A program made the position numbers and the translations under genes. The notes below the pieces were generated by a model. The model had not been told where the DNA came from. It worked only from the letters and a program-made list of their open reading frames with translations, and searched no databases. A stretch of DNA of 54,462 nt from Clostridiales bacterium (lineage in GTDB: Bacteria > Bacillota > Clostridia > Oscillospirales > Oscillospiraceae). Position 1 is the first letter of the stretch. Each line of letters starts with the position of its first letter. Below, in pieces: positions 1 through 7,830 of the stretch. Location: the NCBI GenBank assembly GCA_012521555.1, contig JAAYMC010000032.1, forward strand, positions 1-54,462, in the 5' to 3' direction.

Positions 1-624
1 GAAGAGGTTCGTCATGGGCATCATCTCGCCCACGGGCTCGCAGCCCCAGACGTGCTTGGCGCCCCAGAACCAGCCCTCCCAGCTGTCCATGTTGCGCATC
101 TGCAGCGTGTACCCGCCGAGCAGCGACATGAGCCTGTTCGGGCAGCCGTGGCTGGGGGCGACGTGCTTGCCCTCGCCGTGCATGTCCGCCTGGACCAAAA
201 CGGCCTCGGGGCCGTACGTCTCCTTGATGCGCATAAGCTCGTCGGCGATAATCTGCGCCGCCTCGTCCCACGAGATGCGCACGTACTTGCTCTTGCCGCG
301 GTTTTGCGGGTTGCGCTCGCCCTTCGGGTCCCAGTCCACCCGCTTGAGGGGATAGCGCACCCGGTTGCGGGAGTAGACGCGGGACTTATACCCTAAGCCG
401 AACGGCGAGATCGTCACGCGGTCCGGCGCGCTAAACGTGCTGCCGCGGGCTTCGATTTTCCACGGGTTGCAGTGCTTGTCCGTATATTCTTTATCGTAGC
501 GATACGGCCGGATGCGCGTGATCCTACCGTCGGTGGTATCAACTAGGCAGGGACCGCCGCTTTCCGGCCCCATGAGACTGAAACTGACAATCTGCTGAGA
601 ATCGGGTACAAATTTTTTGGCCAT
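1..624 (-). CDS. Molybdopterin oxidoreductase, transhydroxylase-like (partial, N-terminal 208 aa)
   Basis: The N-terminal part of a DMSO-reductase-family molybdoenzyme that runs off the left edge. It reads MAKKFVPDSQQIVSF and closely parallels the neighbouring pyrogallol transhydroxylase large subunit: both share LKRVDWDP/MKRVDWDP, NPQNRGKS, YVRISWDEA and a DSWEGW(F/M)WGA block. There is no N-terminal four-cysteine Fe-S motif, as in the transhydroxylase/acetylene hydratase branch. The Asp-Ser pair of the DSWEGW block is conserved, the serine being the likely Mo ligand. Two ATGs lie in tandem (627 and 624); the second has better spacing from the GAGGTG ribosome site. The gene diverges from athL across a 303-bp region. 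It could act on another polyhydroxybenzene or supply a related hydroxyl transfer; the substrate cannot be read from the sequence. Confidence 0.85.
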   Translation of the reverse strand, partial: MAKKFVPDSQQIVSFSLMGPESGGPCLVDTTDGRITRIRPYRYDKEYTDKHCNPWKIEARGSTFSAPDRVTISPFGLGYKSRVYSRNRVRYPLKRVDWDPKGERNPQNRGKSKYVRISWDEAAQIIADELMRIKETYGPEAVLVQADMHGEGKHVAPSHGCPNRLMSLLGGYTLQMRNMDSWEGWFWGAKHVWGCEPVGEMMPMTNLF

Positions 625-718
625 CATACACCTCAAAACTGCGTATTCAGGTTGCCAATGACCTGTAACTACAGTATACTCAACATTTTGCATAAAGGGA
701 AACGCATTCAAAAAGGCT

Positions 719-742
719 GGTAACAACCGTTTGGTTGTAACG
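719..742. promoter_or_regulatory. Inverted repeat, candidate operator between the two divergent molybdoenzyme genes
   Basis: GGTAACAACC and GGTTGTAACG face each other across a 4-base GTTT spacer, with 8 of 10 positions pairing. The repeat lies about 95 bp upstream of the minus-strand molybdoenzyme start and 66 bp upstream of the athL -10 box. Its form suits a dimeric regulator; which protein binds is unknown. The rest of the 625-927 intergenic region holds the athL promoter and no open frame of note. Confidence 0.4.
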
Positions 743-807
743 CCACTTCAAATCGCATATTAAAACCGAATTTTTTTGGGAATAGGGCAAAATAGGGGCG
801 CATGGGC

Positions 808-838
808 TTGACATTGGTATCGTCCTAAGGTTTATAAT
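808..838 (+). promoter_or_regulatory. athL promoter with 19-bp spacer, MerR-type
   Basis: TTGACA (808-813) and TATAAT (833-838) are separated by 19 bp, two more than the sigma-A optimum. This is the hallmark of promoters that MerR-family activators untwist. The spacer TTGGTATCGTCCTAAGGTT resembles the palindromic spacer of the second cluster promoter at 7739-7769. The transcript should start near 845 and carry an 80-base leader before athL. Confidence 0.75.
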
Positions 839-927
839 TAGCGTGACTGTAATAGAATCCTGCGGTAAAATGCAGCAAGAACCGGTTTTTGTTATTATTG
901 TACAAAAATATGGAGGAGTGAAAGATT

Positions 928-3495
928 TTGGAGAAGGTATACACCAACCTTACCACCGGAGGTCCTATCTCCGTCTATGTGGAAGATGGCAAAGTTACCC
1001 GTATCCGGCCGCTGCAAGTTCCGGAGGAGGATTATCCGAAGCCCTGGACTGTTGTCGACAGGTACGGGAGAAAGTATAGTCCTCCCAAAGCGATGCGCAT
1101 CGCTCAGAACGTATTTGCAGAACGCAACAGACTCTATTCAAAGGACCGTATCCTTTATCCGATGAAGCGAGTCGACTGGGATCCCAACGGCAACCGGAAT
1201 CCGCAAAACCGCGGCAAGTCCGGCTATGTCCGCATTTCCTGGGACGAGGCGACGACGCTTATCGCCAACGAGATCAAGCGCCTGATTAAGGTCAATCCGG
1301 ACGGCACGATCGACGGCCACAAGATTACGGCCATCACGAGCTCCCACCACAACTGGGGCATCGTCGGCTACAAGATGGGCCCCTTCGGCCGTTTCTTCGG
1401 CATGCTTGGCTACACCCCCATCTTGGACAACCCCGACTCGTGGGAAGGCTGGATGTGGGGCGCGACGCACATGTGGGGCTTCTACTGGCGCCTCGGCCAG
1501 CCCGAGCAGTTCGACCTGCTGCAGGACGCCATGAAGCACACCGACATGATCGTCTTCTGGTCCAATGACCCGGATTCCACCCACGGCATCTATTCCGGCC
1601 AGGAGTCGAACATCTGGCGCGTCTGGCTGAAGGAAATGGGCGTCAAGTGCGTCTTTATCGACCCGTACTACAACTACACCAACGCCGTCATGGACGGCAC
1701 ATGGTTCCCCGTCCGCCCGGGTACCGACACGGCGCTGGCCGCGGCCATCGCGTACACCTGGTTCGTGGACGACACCTACGACCATGACTTCGTCGAGCGC
1801 AAGACCATCGGCATCGAGGAATTCCGCGACTATATCATGGGCAAGGAAGACGGCGTGCCGAAGACGCCCGAATGGGCCGCCGAGAAGACCGGCATCCCCG
1901 CGCGCCGCATCCGCGCTCTGGCCAGAGAGTGGGCCTCCAAGAGAGTCGCCCTGGCCGGCGGCGTCCGCGGCGGCGAAGGCTCGGCCTGCCGCTCCGCGTA
2001 CGGCACGGAGGAAGCCCGTTTCCTCATCGCGCTTGCCGCGACGCAGGGTATCGGCAAGCCCGGCGTCTCCATCTGGGGCACGACCATGGGCGCGCCTTCG
2101 GACTACACCTGGTTCCCGGGTTACGCAGAGCCCGAGTCTCAGATGGGCAAATCCCCCGTCGCGAAGTACAAGTTCGCTCTGACGAACCCCACCAAGCAGC
2201 GCCTGTACCGCCTGACGTTCCCCGACGCCATCATCAACGGCAAGGACGCCTTTATCGGCGACGGCTTCTGCGGCCAGTCCATCGAGCAGCAGTTTAACAA
2301 GCACGAGTATCCCATCGAGGGCCATGTCAAGATGTTCTGGCGCTACGGCGGCAGCTTCTTCGGCACGATGACCGACACGAACAAGTGGGCGCGGATGTAT
2401 CAGAACGACGGCCCGTACGCCCTCGAGTGCGTCATCAACCAGGACTGCTGGTTCTCCAGCGAGACGAAGTATGCCGACATCATCCTGCCGGCCTGCACGA
2501 ACCTGGAGAGAAACGACCTCGGCGAGTGGGCCGTCGGCGGCGGCTACACGACCCACGCTCAGATCGGCAACAACTGGCGCGTCATCGTCCGTCAGATGAA
2601 GTGCGTCGAGCCGCTCGGCGAGTCGAAATCCGACTACGAAATCTTCGCCATGGTGGCCGAAAAGCTCGGCATGGGCGAGCTGTACACCGAAGGCAAGACC
2701 GAGGACGACTGGGCAAAGGCTTACTGGGAACTGTCCGATCTCTCCAAGCGCATCAGCTGGGAAGAGTTCTGCAAGAAGGGCTACTATATCGTTCCCGTTC
2801 CCGATGACTATGAAGAGCACCCGGCATTCCGCTTGTACTACGAGGACAGGGACTGCGACACGCAGGACTACCTGAACCCGAAGATCAAGGTCGTCAACCA
2901 CATGAACACGCTGGAGCCGACGGAGCACTCCAAGGAGCTGGGCACCTACTCCGGCAAGATCGAATTTGCCAGCGAGTCGCTCAAGAAGCTGTCGCCCGAC
3001 GACGACGAGCGCCCGCCCGTTCCGCACTATATCCCCAGCTGGGAAGGCCACGAGACGGAGCTTTACAAGAAGTACCCGCTCCAGATCATCTCGCCGCACC
3101 CGCGCTTCTCGTTCCACACGCACTACGACAAGCACGCCAGCTGGCTTGACGAGATTCCCATCCACCGCGTCCAGAAGGACGGCTACGCCTACTGGCCGGT
3201 CCGCATCAACCCGAAGGACGCCGACGCGCGCGGCATCAAGAACGGCGACCTTGTTGAACTCTACAACGACCGTGGCAGCGTTATCTGCATCGCCTGCGTC
3301 ACGCACCGCGTGCCGCCCGGAGTCATGCACAGCTACGGCTGCTCGGCCAAGTACGACCCGGTTGTCCCCGTTCCCGGGGCCACCGACAGAGGCGGCTGCG
3401 TCAACCTTCTGACCAGCGGCAGATTCCTGTCCAAAAACGCACCCGGCATGGCGCCGAACTCCTGCCTTGTCGAATGCAGAAAATGGGAGGGCTAA
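928..3495 (+). CDS. athL: Pyrogallol (hydroxyacceptor) transhydroxylase, large subunit
   Basis: An 855-aa Mo-bis-MGD enzyme, close in size to the 875-aa Pelobacter acidigallici AthL. The family moves a hydroxyl from 1,2,3,5-tetrahydroxybenzene to pyrogallol, giving phloroglucinol without net redox change. Active-site residues described for Pelobacter line up with an offset of about four: His140 (His144), Asp170 (Asp174) and the Mo ligand Ser171 (Ser175) in NPDSWEGW, and probably Tyr399 (Tyr404). An N-terminal Fe-S cysteine motif is absent, as expected because the clusters sit in AthS. The start is TTG at 928, placed 9 bases after GGAGGAG (912-918). athS follows after 3 bp. The small-subunit partner and the downstream phloroglucinol genes make the substrate assignment strong, though a related polyphenol remains possible. 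Confidence 0.88.
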   Translation: MEKVYTNLTTGGPISVYVEDGKVTRIRPLQVPEEDYPKPWTVVDRYGRKYSPPKAMRIAQNVFAERNRLYSKDRILYPMKRVDWDPNGNRNPQNRGKSGYVRISWDEATTLIANEIKRLIKVNPDGTIDGHKITAITSSHHNWGIVGYKMGPFGRFFGMLGYTPILDNPDSWEGWMWGATHMWGFYWRLGQPEQFDLLQDAMKHTDMIVFWSNDPDSTHGIYSGQESNIWRVWLKEMGVKCVFIDPYYNYTNAVMDGTWFPVRPGTDTALAAAIAYTWFVDDTYDHDFVERKTIGIEEFRDYIMGKEDGVPKTPEWAAEKTGIPARRIRALAREWASKRVALAGGVRGGEGSACRSAYGTEEARFLIALAATQGIGKPGVSIWGTTMGAPSDYTWFPGYAEPESQMGKSPVAKYKFALTNPTKQRLYRLTFPDAIINGKDAFIGDGFCGQSIEQQFNKHEYPIEGHVKMFWRYGGSFFGTMTDTNKWARMYQNDGPYALECVINQDCWFSSETKYADIILPACTNLERNDLGEWAVGGGYTTHAQIGNNWRVIVRQMKCVEPLGESKSDYEIFAMVAEKLGMGELYTEGKTEDDWAKAYWELSDLSKRISWEEFCKKGYYIVPVPDDYEEHPAFRLYYEDRDCDTQDYLNPKIKVVNHMNTLEPTEHSKELGTYSGKIEFASESLKKLSPDDDERPPVPHYIPSWEGHETELYKKYPLQIISPHPRFSFHTHYDKHASWLDEIPIHRVQKDGYAYWPVRINPKDADARGIKNGDLVELYNDRGSVICIACVTHRVPPGVMHSYGCSAKYDPVVPVPGATDRGGCVNLLTSGRFLSKNAPGMAPNSCLVECRKWEG

Positions 3496-3498
3496 GAA

Positions 3499-4338
3499 AT
3501 GGCCAGATTAGGATTTGTTTTTAACGTCGAGCGCTGCAACGGCTGCTTCTCCTGCTTCCTTGCTTGCAAAGACGAGTTTACGGACAACGAGCATTTGCCC
3601 ACCGCCGCCGCGACCACCGAAGGCGTCAACCTCATCAAGGTCAACGAGGTGGAATACGGCACCGGGACAAAGGTCAAGGTGGACTACACCCACTCGATCT
3701 GCCAGCAGTGCTCCAAGCCCGCCTGCATGGAGAAGTTCCCGGAGCAGATTTACAAGAGGCCGGACGGCATCGTCATCATCGACCCCGTGAAGGCCAAGGG
3801 CATGCAGGAAATCGTCGGCTCCTGCCCGTACGGCGCCATCGTCTGGAACGAAAAGGCTCAGCTGCCGCAGAAGTGCACCATGTGCGCCCACATGCTGGAC
3901 GCCGGCGAGAAGGTCACGCGCTGCTTCGAGTGCTGCCCCAACCAGGCCATGCTGTTCGGCGATCTTGACGACCCCAACAGCGAGATTTCCATCTATGTCA
4001 AAGAGCACGCTGCCGAGCTGGAGCTGCTGCATCCCGAATACGGCACGGAGCCGAACGTCTACTACAGGCACCTGCCGAAGCCCTTCATCTGCGGCGAAGT
4101 CGTCTGCGGCGACACGGACGATTGCTGCAAGGGCGCGAAGGTCACCTGCGTCTGCGACAGCTGCGGAAAGAAGATGGAGACGGAGACGGACTTCCTCGGC
4201 GATTTCGAGTTCCGCTTCCTGCCGACGAACGAGCACTTCACCATTACGGTGGAAGCGCCGGGCTACAAGCCCGCCACGCTCAAGGCGAAAACCCACGGGT
4301 CCGTCAATCTCGGCGAAATCGTGCTGGAGAAAGCTTAA
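3499..4338 (+). CDS. athS: Pyrogallol transhydroxylase, small Fe-S subunit
   Basis: A 279-aa electron-transfer partner of AthL. Cysteine runs CNGCFSC, CQQCSKPAC, SCPYG, KCTMC and CFECCP fit three 4Fe-4S clusters in the first 155 residues. Residues from about 205 to the end form a beta-rich domain (FRFLPTNEHFTITVEAPGYK) like the carboxypeptidase-regulatory or transthyretin-like third domain of the Pelobacter small subunit, which is 274-275 aa. That domain is the best evidence that this pair is a transhydroxylase and not another DMSO-reductase-family enzyme. The ATG is preceded by GGGAGGG overlapping the athL stop, so the two are translationally coupled. A GC-rich hairpin lies 11 bp downstream. 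Confidence 0.88.
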   Translation: MARLGFVFNVERCNGCFSCFLACKDEFTDNEHLPTAAATTEGVNLIKVNEVEYGTGTKVKVDYTHSICQQCSKPACMEKFPEQIYKRPDGIVIIDPVKAKGMQEIVGSCPYGAIVWNEKAQLPQKCTMCAHMLDAGEKVTRCFECCPNQAMLFGDLDDPNSEISIYVKEHAAELELLHPEYGTEPNVYYRHLPKPFICGEVVCGDTDDCCKGAKVTCVCDSCGKKMETETDFLGDFEFRFLPTNEHFTITVEAPGYKPATLKAKTHGSVNLGEIVLEKA

Positions 4339-4349
4339 AAGATTTGCAG

Positions 4350-4379
4350 ATCCGGGCCGCTTTTCGCGGCCCGGATTTA
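4350..4379 (+). terminator. Hairpin after athS, weak or partial terminator
   Basis: Perfect 11-bp stem ATCCGGGCCGC/GCGGCCCGGAT (4350-4360 with 4366-4376) and a TTTTC loop, followed by only a short T tract. It may lower expression of the thiolase and SDR genes relative to athLS and still allow readthrough. Confidence 0.6.
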
Positions 4380-4502
4380 CCCGTCTCGCTATAGTTGCGG
4401 AAAGCCGCAGCTGAAGTCTTAAAGCGGGCCCCGGCGCCGGCCGGCCGGTCGCCGCCGGTTACCGAGCAAAATACGAGTTAAAAGGATGTCGGGAGGACAC
4501 CT

Positions 4503-5762
4503 ATGCTTAAAGAAATCCGAGAAGTTGTTATTGTGGACGGCTGCCGTACCGCGGTCGGCAATATGGGCGGGAGCCTCAAGCCGCTGCACGCTGTCGACCT
4601 GGCCGAATGCGTCCTGAAGGGGACCCTGGAGCGCACGGGCATCGATCCGAACGAGATCGACGAGGTCATTCTGGGCCAGTGCCGCCAGACGTCCGACGAG
4701 CCGAACATCGCCCGTGTCGCCGCGCTGCGCGTGGGCATCCCCGACAAATGCGCCGCCTATACCGTGATGCGCCAGTGCGCCTCCGGCATGACGGCCGTTC
4801 AGAACGGCGCGATGGAAATCATGACGGGGCACGCCGACGTTGTGATCGCCGGCGGAACCGAGAGCATGTCGAACGCCGTTTTCTATCTGCGCAACGCCCG
4901 CTGGGGCCTCGGCACAGGCAACACGGAGTTTATCGACGCCCTGACCGAGGGCCAGTTCCAGAGCCAGCCGCCCGAGATCTACGGCCGCTTTAACATGGGC
5001 GCGACCGCCGAGAACGTCGCTCAGATGATGGGCATCACCCGCCAGGAGCAGGAGGAGTTCTCTCTGCTGAGCCAGAAGCGGGCGGTCGCCGCCATTAAGG
5101 AAGGCCGGTTCAAGGACGAAATCGTGCCGGTCGTCGTGCCGCAGGGGCGCAAAAAGCCTCCCCTTGTGTTCGACACGGACGAATTCCCGCGCCCCGACAC
5201 CAGCCTTGAGGCCATGGCAAAGCTCAAGCCCTGCTTTAATATCAAGAAGGACGATGAGGGCAGGCTGTTCAACGACGACGCGCTGACCGGCACGGTCACC
5301 GCCGCCACCTCCTCCGGCCGGAACGACGGCGCGTCCGCCGTGCTGATGATGACGCCGGAGAAGGCCAAGGAGCTGGGGCTCAAGCCCATCTGCAAGATCA
5401 TCGGCATGGGCGTTGCCGGCACGGATCCCAGGACGATGGGCCTCGGCCCCGTCTACGCGGTGCCGAAGGCGCTCAAGGACGCCGGCCTGACGATGGACGA
5501 CATCCAGCTTATCGAGCTCAACGAGGCCTTCGCCGCTCAGGCTCTCGGCTGCATTAAGATGCTCGGCTGGGAGAACAAGATGGACATCATCAACGTCAAC
5601 GGCGGCGCCATTGCCCTGGGCCATCCGGTCGGCTCTTCCGGCTGCCGCATCCTCGTCTCGCTGATGCATGAGATGAAGCGCCGCGGCCTGAAGTACGGCC
5701 TTGCCACGCTCTGCATCGCCGGCGGTATGGGCCAGGCGACGGTTATCGAGATGTGCGACTGA
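4503..5762 (+). CDS. Acetyl-CoA C-acetyltransferase (thiolase)
   Basis: A 419-aa thiolase-family protein. It carries the nucleophilic cysteine in RQCASGM (Cys92), the NEAFAAQ motif, the catalytic histidine in GHPVGSSG and the second cysteine in CIAGGMG, in canonical order. It should split acetoacetyl-CoA into two acetyl-CoA. That suits the end of phloroglucinol breakdown, where the BKACE and CoA-transferase in this window yield acetoacetyl-CoA. The ATG follows GGGAGGA at 4491-4497. It lies between athS and the SDR gene on the same strand, with a hairpin and about 160 bp separating it from athS. Broad-specificity degradative thiolase action cannot be excluded. Confidence 0.85.
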   Translation: MLKEIREVVIVDGCRTAVGNMGGSLKPLHAVDLAECVLKGTLERTGIDPNEIDEVILGQCRQTSDEPNIARVAALRVGIPDKCAAYTVMRQCASGMTAVQNGAMEIMTGHADVVIAGGTESMSNAVFYLRNARWGLGTGNTEFIDALTEGQFQSQPPEIYGRFNMGATAENVAQMMGITRQEQEEFSLLSQKRAVAAIKEGRFKDEIVPVVVPQGRKKPPLVFDTDEFPRPDTSLEAMAKLKPCFNIKKDDEGRLFNDDALTGTVTAATSSGRNDGASAVLMMTPEKAKELGLKPICKIIGMGVAGTDPRTMGLGPVYAVPKALKDAGLTMDDIQLIELNEAFAAQALGCIKMLGWENKMDIINVNGGAIALGHPVGSSGCRILVSLMHEMKRRGLKYGLATLCIAGGMGQATVIEMCD

Positions 5763-5875
5763 TCAGGTCTAAGGCCTGACTGACGCCGTTTCTCCCTGGA
5801 AGGAATCTGACGCTGAAAACTGTCCCCGCACCACGGTGCGGAGAGAATATCTTTCTTTGAAAGGGGCAAATAAAA

Positions 5876-6685
5876 ATGGCATGCAAACTGTTTGATCTTA
5901 CCGGCAGAACCGCCGTCGTCGTCGGCGGCGCGGGCGGTCTCGGCCAGGCGATCGCCGAAGGCCTTGCTGCGGCCGGCGCGAAGGTTCTCATCTCCAGCCG
6001 CAAGGAAGATGCCCTCAAGCGCGCTCAGGAGGAAATCAAGAAGGCCTCGGGCTCTGACGAAGTGTACTACTTTGCGGCGGACGCCACCAACGAGGAGCAG
6101 GTCATCGCTCTGCTGGAGAACGCCAAGCAGCAGCTCGGCGGCAAGATTGACATCCTCGTCAACGCGCAGGGCTTCAACAAGAAGATTGACGCCCTCGACT
6201 TCGACATCGATGTCTTCCGCCAGATGCTCGACGCGAACGTCACCAGCTTCATGATCACCTGCAAGCACTTCGGCCGCCACTTCAAGGAGAACGGCTACGG
6301 CAAGATCATCAACCTCTCCTCCGTCCGCGGCAAGATCGCCACGAAGGGCCCCGGCAATGCCGGCTACTGCGCCACGAAGGGCGCCGTCGACATGCTCACG
6401 AAGCAGCTGGCCTCCGAGTACGGCCCGTTCGGCGTCACGGTCAATGCCATCGGCCCGAACATCACCGCCACCCCGATGATGGTCCCCGTCTTTGAAAAGC
6501 GCGCCGCCGAAGCCGGCGTCGACGTCGAGACGTACCTCAAGCAGCAGGGCGCGGGCAACCCGCTCCGCCGCATGGGCAAGCCGGAAGACATCGTGGGCAC
6601 GGCGATTTTCCTCGCCTCCGCCGCTTCCGACTTCATGACGGGCAACATCCTCTATCCCGACGGCGGCCTGACCGCTATCGGCTAA
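5876..6685 (+). CDS. SDR oxidoreductase, probable phloroglucinol reductase
   Basis: A 269-aa short-chain dehydrogenase/reductase. The dinucleotide motif is GGAGGLG (17-23), and the catalytic set is Ser148/149, Tyr164 and Lys168 (AGYCATKGA). The second beta strand ends in Ser-Ser-Arg-Lys (40-43) with no acidic residue, which points to NADPH over NADH. Clostridial phloroglucinol reductase is an NADPH-dependent SDR that gives dihydrophloroglucinol, and the position between athLS and the cyclohydrolase supports that role. The start follows GAAAGGGG. The gene ends just before a strong terminator. Family membership is certain; the substrate is inferred from context. Confidence 0.8.
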   Translation: MACKLFDLTGRTAVVVGGAGGLGQAIAEGLAAAGAKVLISSRKEDALKRAQEEIKKASGSDEVYYFAADATNEEQVIALLENAKQQLGGKIDILVNAQGFNKKIDALDFDIDVFRQMLDANVTSFMITCKHFGRHFKENGYGKIINLSSVRGKIATKGPGNAGYCATKGAVDMLTKQLASEYGPFGVTVNAIGPNITATPMMVPVFEKRAAEAGVDVETYLKQQGAGNPLRRMGKPEDIVGTAIFLASAASDFMTGNILYPDGGLTAIG

Positions 6686-6704
6686 ACAAAACAGACGGCA
6701 AAGC

Positions 6705-6740
6705 AAAGCGCGCCGCCCTTCGCGGCGGCGCGCTTTAATT
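6705..6740. terminator. Strong terminator after the SDR gene
   Basis: Perfect 13-bp stem AAAGCGCGCCGCC/GGCGGCGCGCTTT (6705-6717 with 6724-6736). It lies between the convergent SDR and merR genes and can serve both strands. Confidence 0.75.
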
Positions 6741-6780
6741 GCCTTTCGGCGCGTTTTAACGGAATTTGACGCGGCGGGCT

Positions 6781-7599
6781 TTACGGCGCTTCCGGCTCCT
6801 CGATGGGCAGGAAGACCTCGAAAAAGCCGGTCGTTTCGCCGTTTTCGATGACGCTGCAGGCGAGGTTGCCGAAGGCGCACCCGGCGACTTTCAGCCCGTG
6901 CTCTTCGGCGTACTCCTTGAGGAAGTCGAGGTGGCGGGCCGTGAAGCGGTCCTTCCCCGTGCTGGTAAAGGCCGAGTGGATGCACAATCGGGAGGGCATG
7001 TACACCACGGGCGGGCGGATCTCGAGGTTAAACTCGCGGACGTACGTCATGGCCATGGAAAAGCCCCACGCGTAATCGTCCCCCTCGCCGAGGACGTTGT
7101 CCTCCGGCACTTCAAAGTACCGGCGGGAAAACGGCATGTACTTGAGCCACTCGCGCGAGACGGCCTGCAGCTCGTCGTCGTAATCGTACATCCTGTTGTA
7201 CCGGTTTAGGTACCGGACGAACTCCGCGTTGCGGCGGATGTCGCATTTGCCGATAAAGCCGCGCAGCGCCTCGAGGTTTTCCGTGTATTTGCGGATGCGC
7301 TCCAAGAGGAGCTGCTGGTAGCGGAGCGCGGCTTCGATCTCGTCCCCGCGGGCTTTCAGGATGTCGAGAAGCTCCGAATACGTGCTGTTTGATACGATGT
7401 GGGCGACCTGTTCGATGCCGTAGCCGAAGTTTTTATACCACAGGCAGTCGATGAGGAAATTGATGTCCCACGTGTCGTAATAGCGGTAGTTGTTGAGCGG
7501 GTCCTTTGCCGGGGAGACGACGCCCTTTTCCTCATAATAGCGGATAAGGTCGGGCGATATGCCGAGTATCCGCGCCACGTCGCCTATTTTATACCGCAC
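6781..7599 (-). CDS. MerR-family transcriptional activator of the phloroglucinol cluster
   Basis: A 272-aa regulator. Residues 1-70 form the MerR winged helix (IGDVARILGISPDLIRYYEEKG), then a helical linker, then a C-terminal domain of about 150 residues resembling GyrI/BmrR effector-binding domains (around FEVFLPIEE). BmrR-type proteins sense small organic ligands, so a polyphenol or ring-reduction intermediate is a plausible inducer. The start is GTG at 7599 after GGAGGTGA. The gene diverges from the cyclohydrolase operon, whose promoter carries a palindrome inside a 19-bp spacer. A similar promoter precedes athL. The ligand and the control of both operons are inferences. Confidence 0.85.
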   Translation of the reverse strand: MRYKIGDVARILGISPDLIRYYEEKGVVSPAKDPLNNYRYYDTWDINFLIDCLWYKNFGYGIEQVAHIVSNSTYSELLDILKARGDEIEAALRYQQLLLERIRKYTENLEALRGFIGKCDIRRNAEFVRYLNRYNRMYDYDDELQAVSREWLKYMPFSRRYFEVPEDNVLGEGDDYAWGFSMAMTYVREFNLEIRPPVVYMPSRLCIHSAFTSTGKDRFTARHLDFLKEYAEEHGLKVAGCAFGNLACSVIENGETTGFFEVFLPIEEPEAP

Positions 7600-7642
7600 A
7601 GCACGCTCACCTCCGCCAAAAAAGGGACTAAAGAATATTTTT

Positions 7643-7690
7643 CTAGAAAATTGAACAATATTGTATTTGTTCGTCTAGAAATACGAACCT
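7643..7690. promoter_or_regulatory. Inverted repeats in the merR 5' region, possible autoregulatory site
   Basis: Just downstream of the merR start site (minus strand) lie TTCTAGAA, GAACAATATTG...TTTGTTC and TTCGT-CTAGAAAT-ACGAA, three overlapping inverted repeats in an AT-rich patch. Their place inside the leader suggests an operator or an RNA hairpin; no partner can be named. Confidence 0.35.
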
Positions 7691-7719
7691 ATTATATCTG
7701 ATTTCCGCCGGCAGTTCAA
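7691..7719 (-). promoter_or_regulatory. merR promoter
   Basis: Read on the minus strand, TTGAAC (7719-7714) and TATAAT (7696-7691) are separated by exactly 17 bp. It is a standard sigma-A promoter pointing into merR and back-to-back with the 19-bp-spacer promoter of the cyclohydrolase operon. Confidence 0.7.
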
Positions 7720-7738
7720 TAAAAATGGGTGGAAGAGC

Positions 7739-7769
7739 TTGACTTTGGAACCATTCCAAGGTTTACAAT
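7739..7769 (+). promoter_or_regulatory. Cyclohydrolase operon promoter with MerR palindrome in a 19-bp spacer
   Basis: TTGACT (7739-7744) and TACAAT (7764-7769) are separated by 19 bp. The spacer holds TTGGAACCATTCCAA, a perfect 6-3-6 palindrome (7745-7759), followed by GGTT. This is the textbook layout for a MerR-activated promoter, and the regulator gene lies next to it. Confidence 0.8.
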
Positions 7770-7830
7770 ATAAGCAGGAATCTTGCCGGCGCCGCGACGC
7801 GCCGCCATCAATAAACAGGAGGTAACTACT

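Noticed and set aside
1138-3330. Long minus-strand open frame (730 codons) across athL
   Set aside because: Antisense to a gene with clear family motifs; composition is rich in Val, Asp, Arg and His as expected of a GC-rich shadow frame, with no domain.
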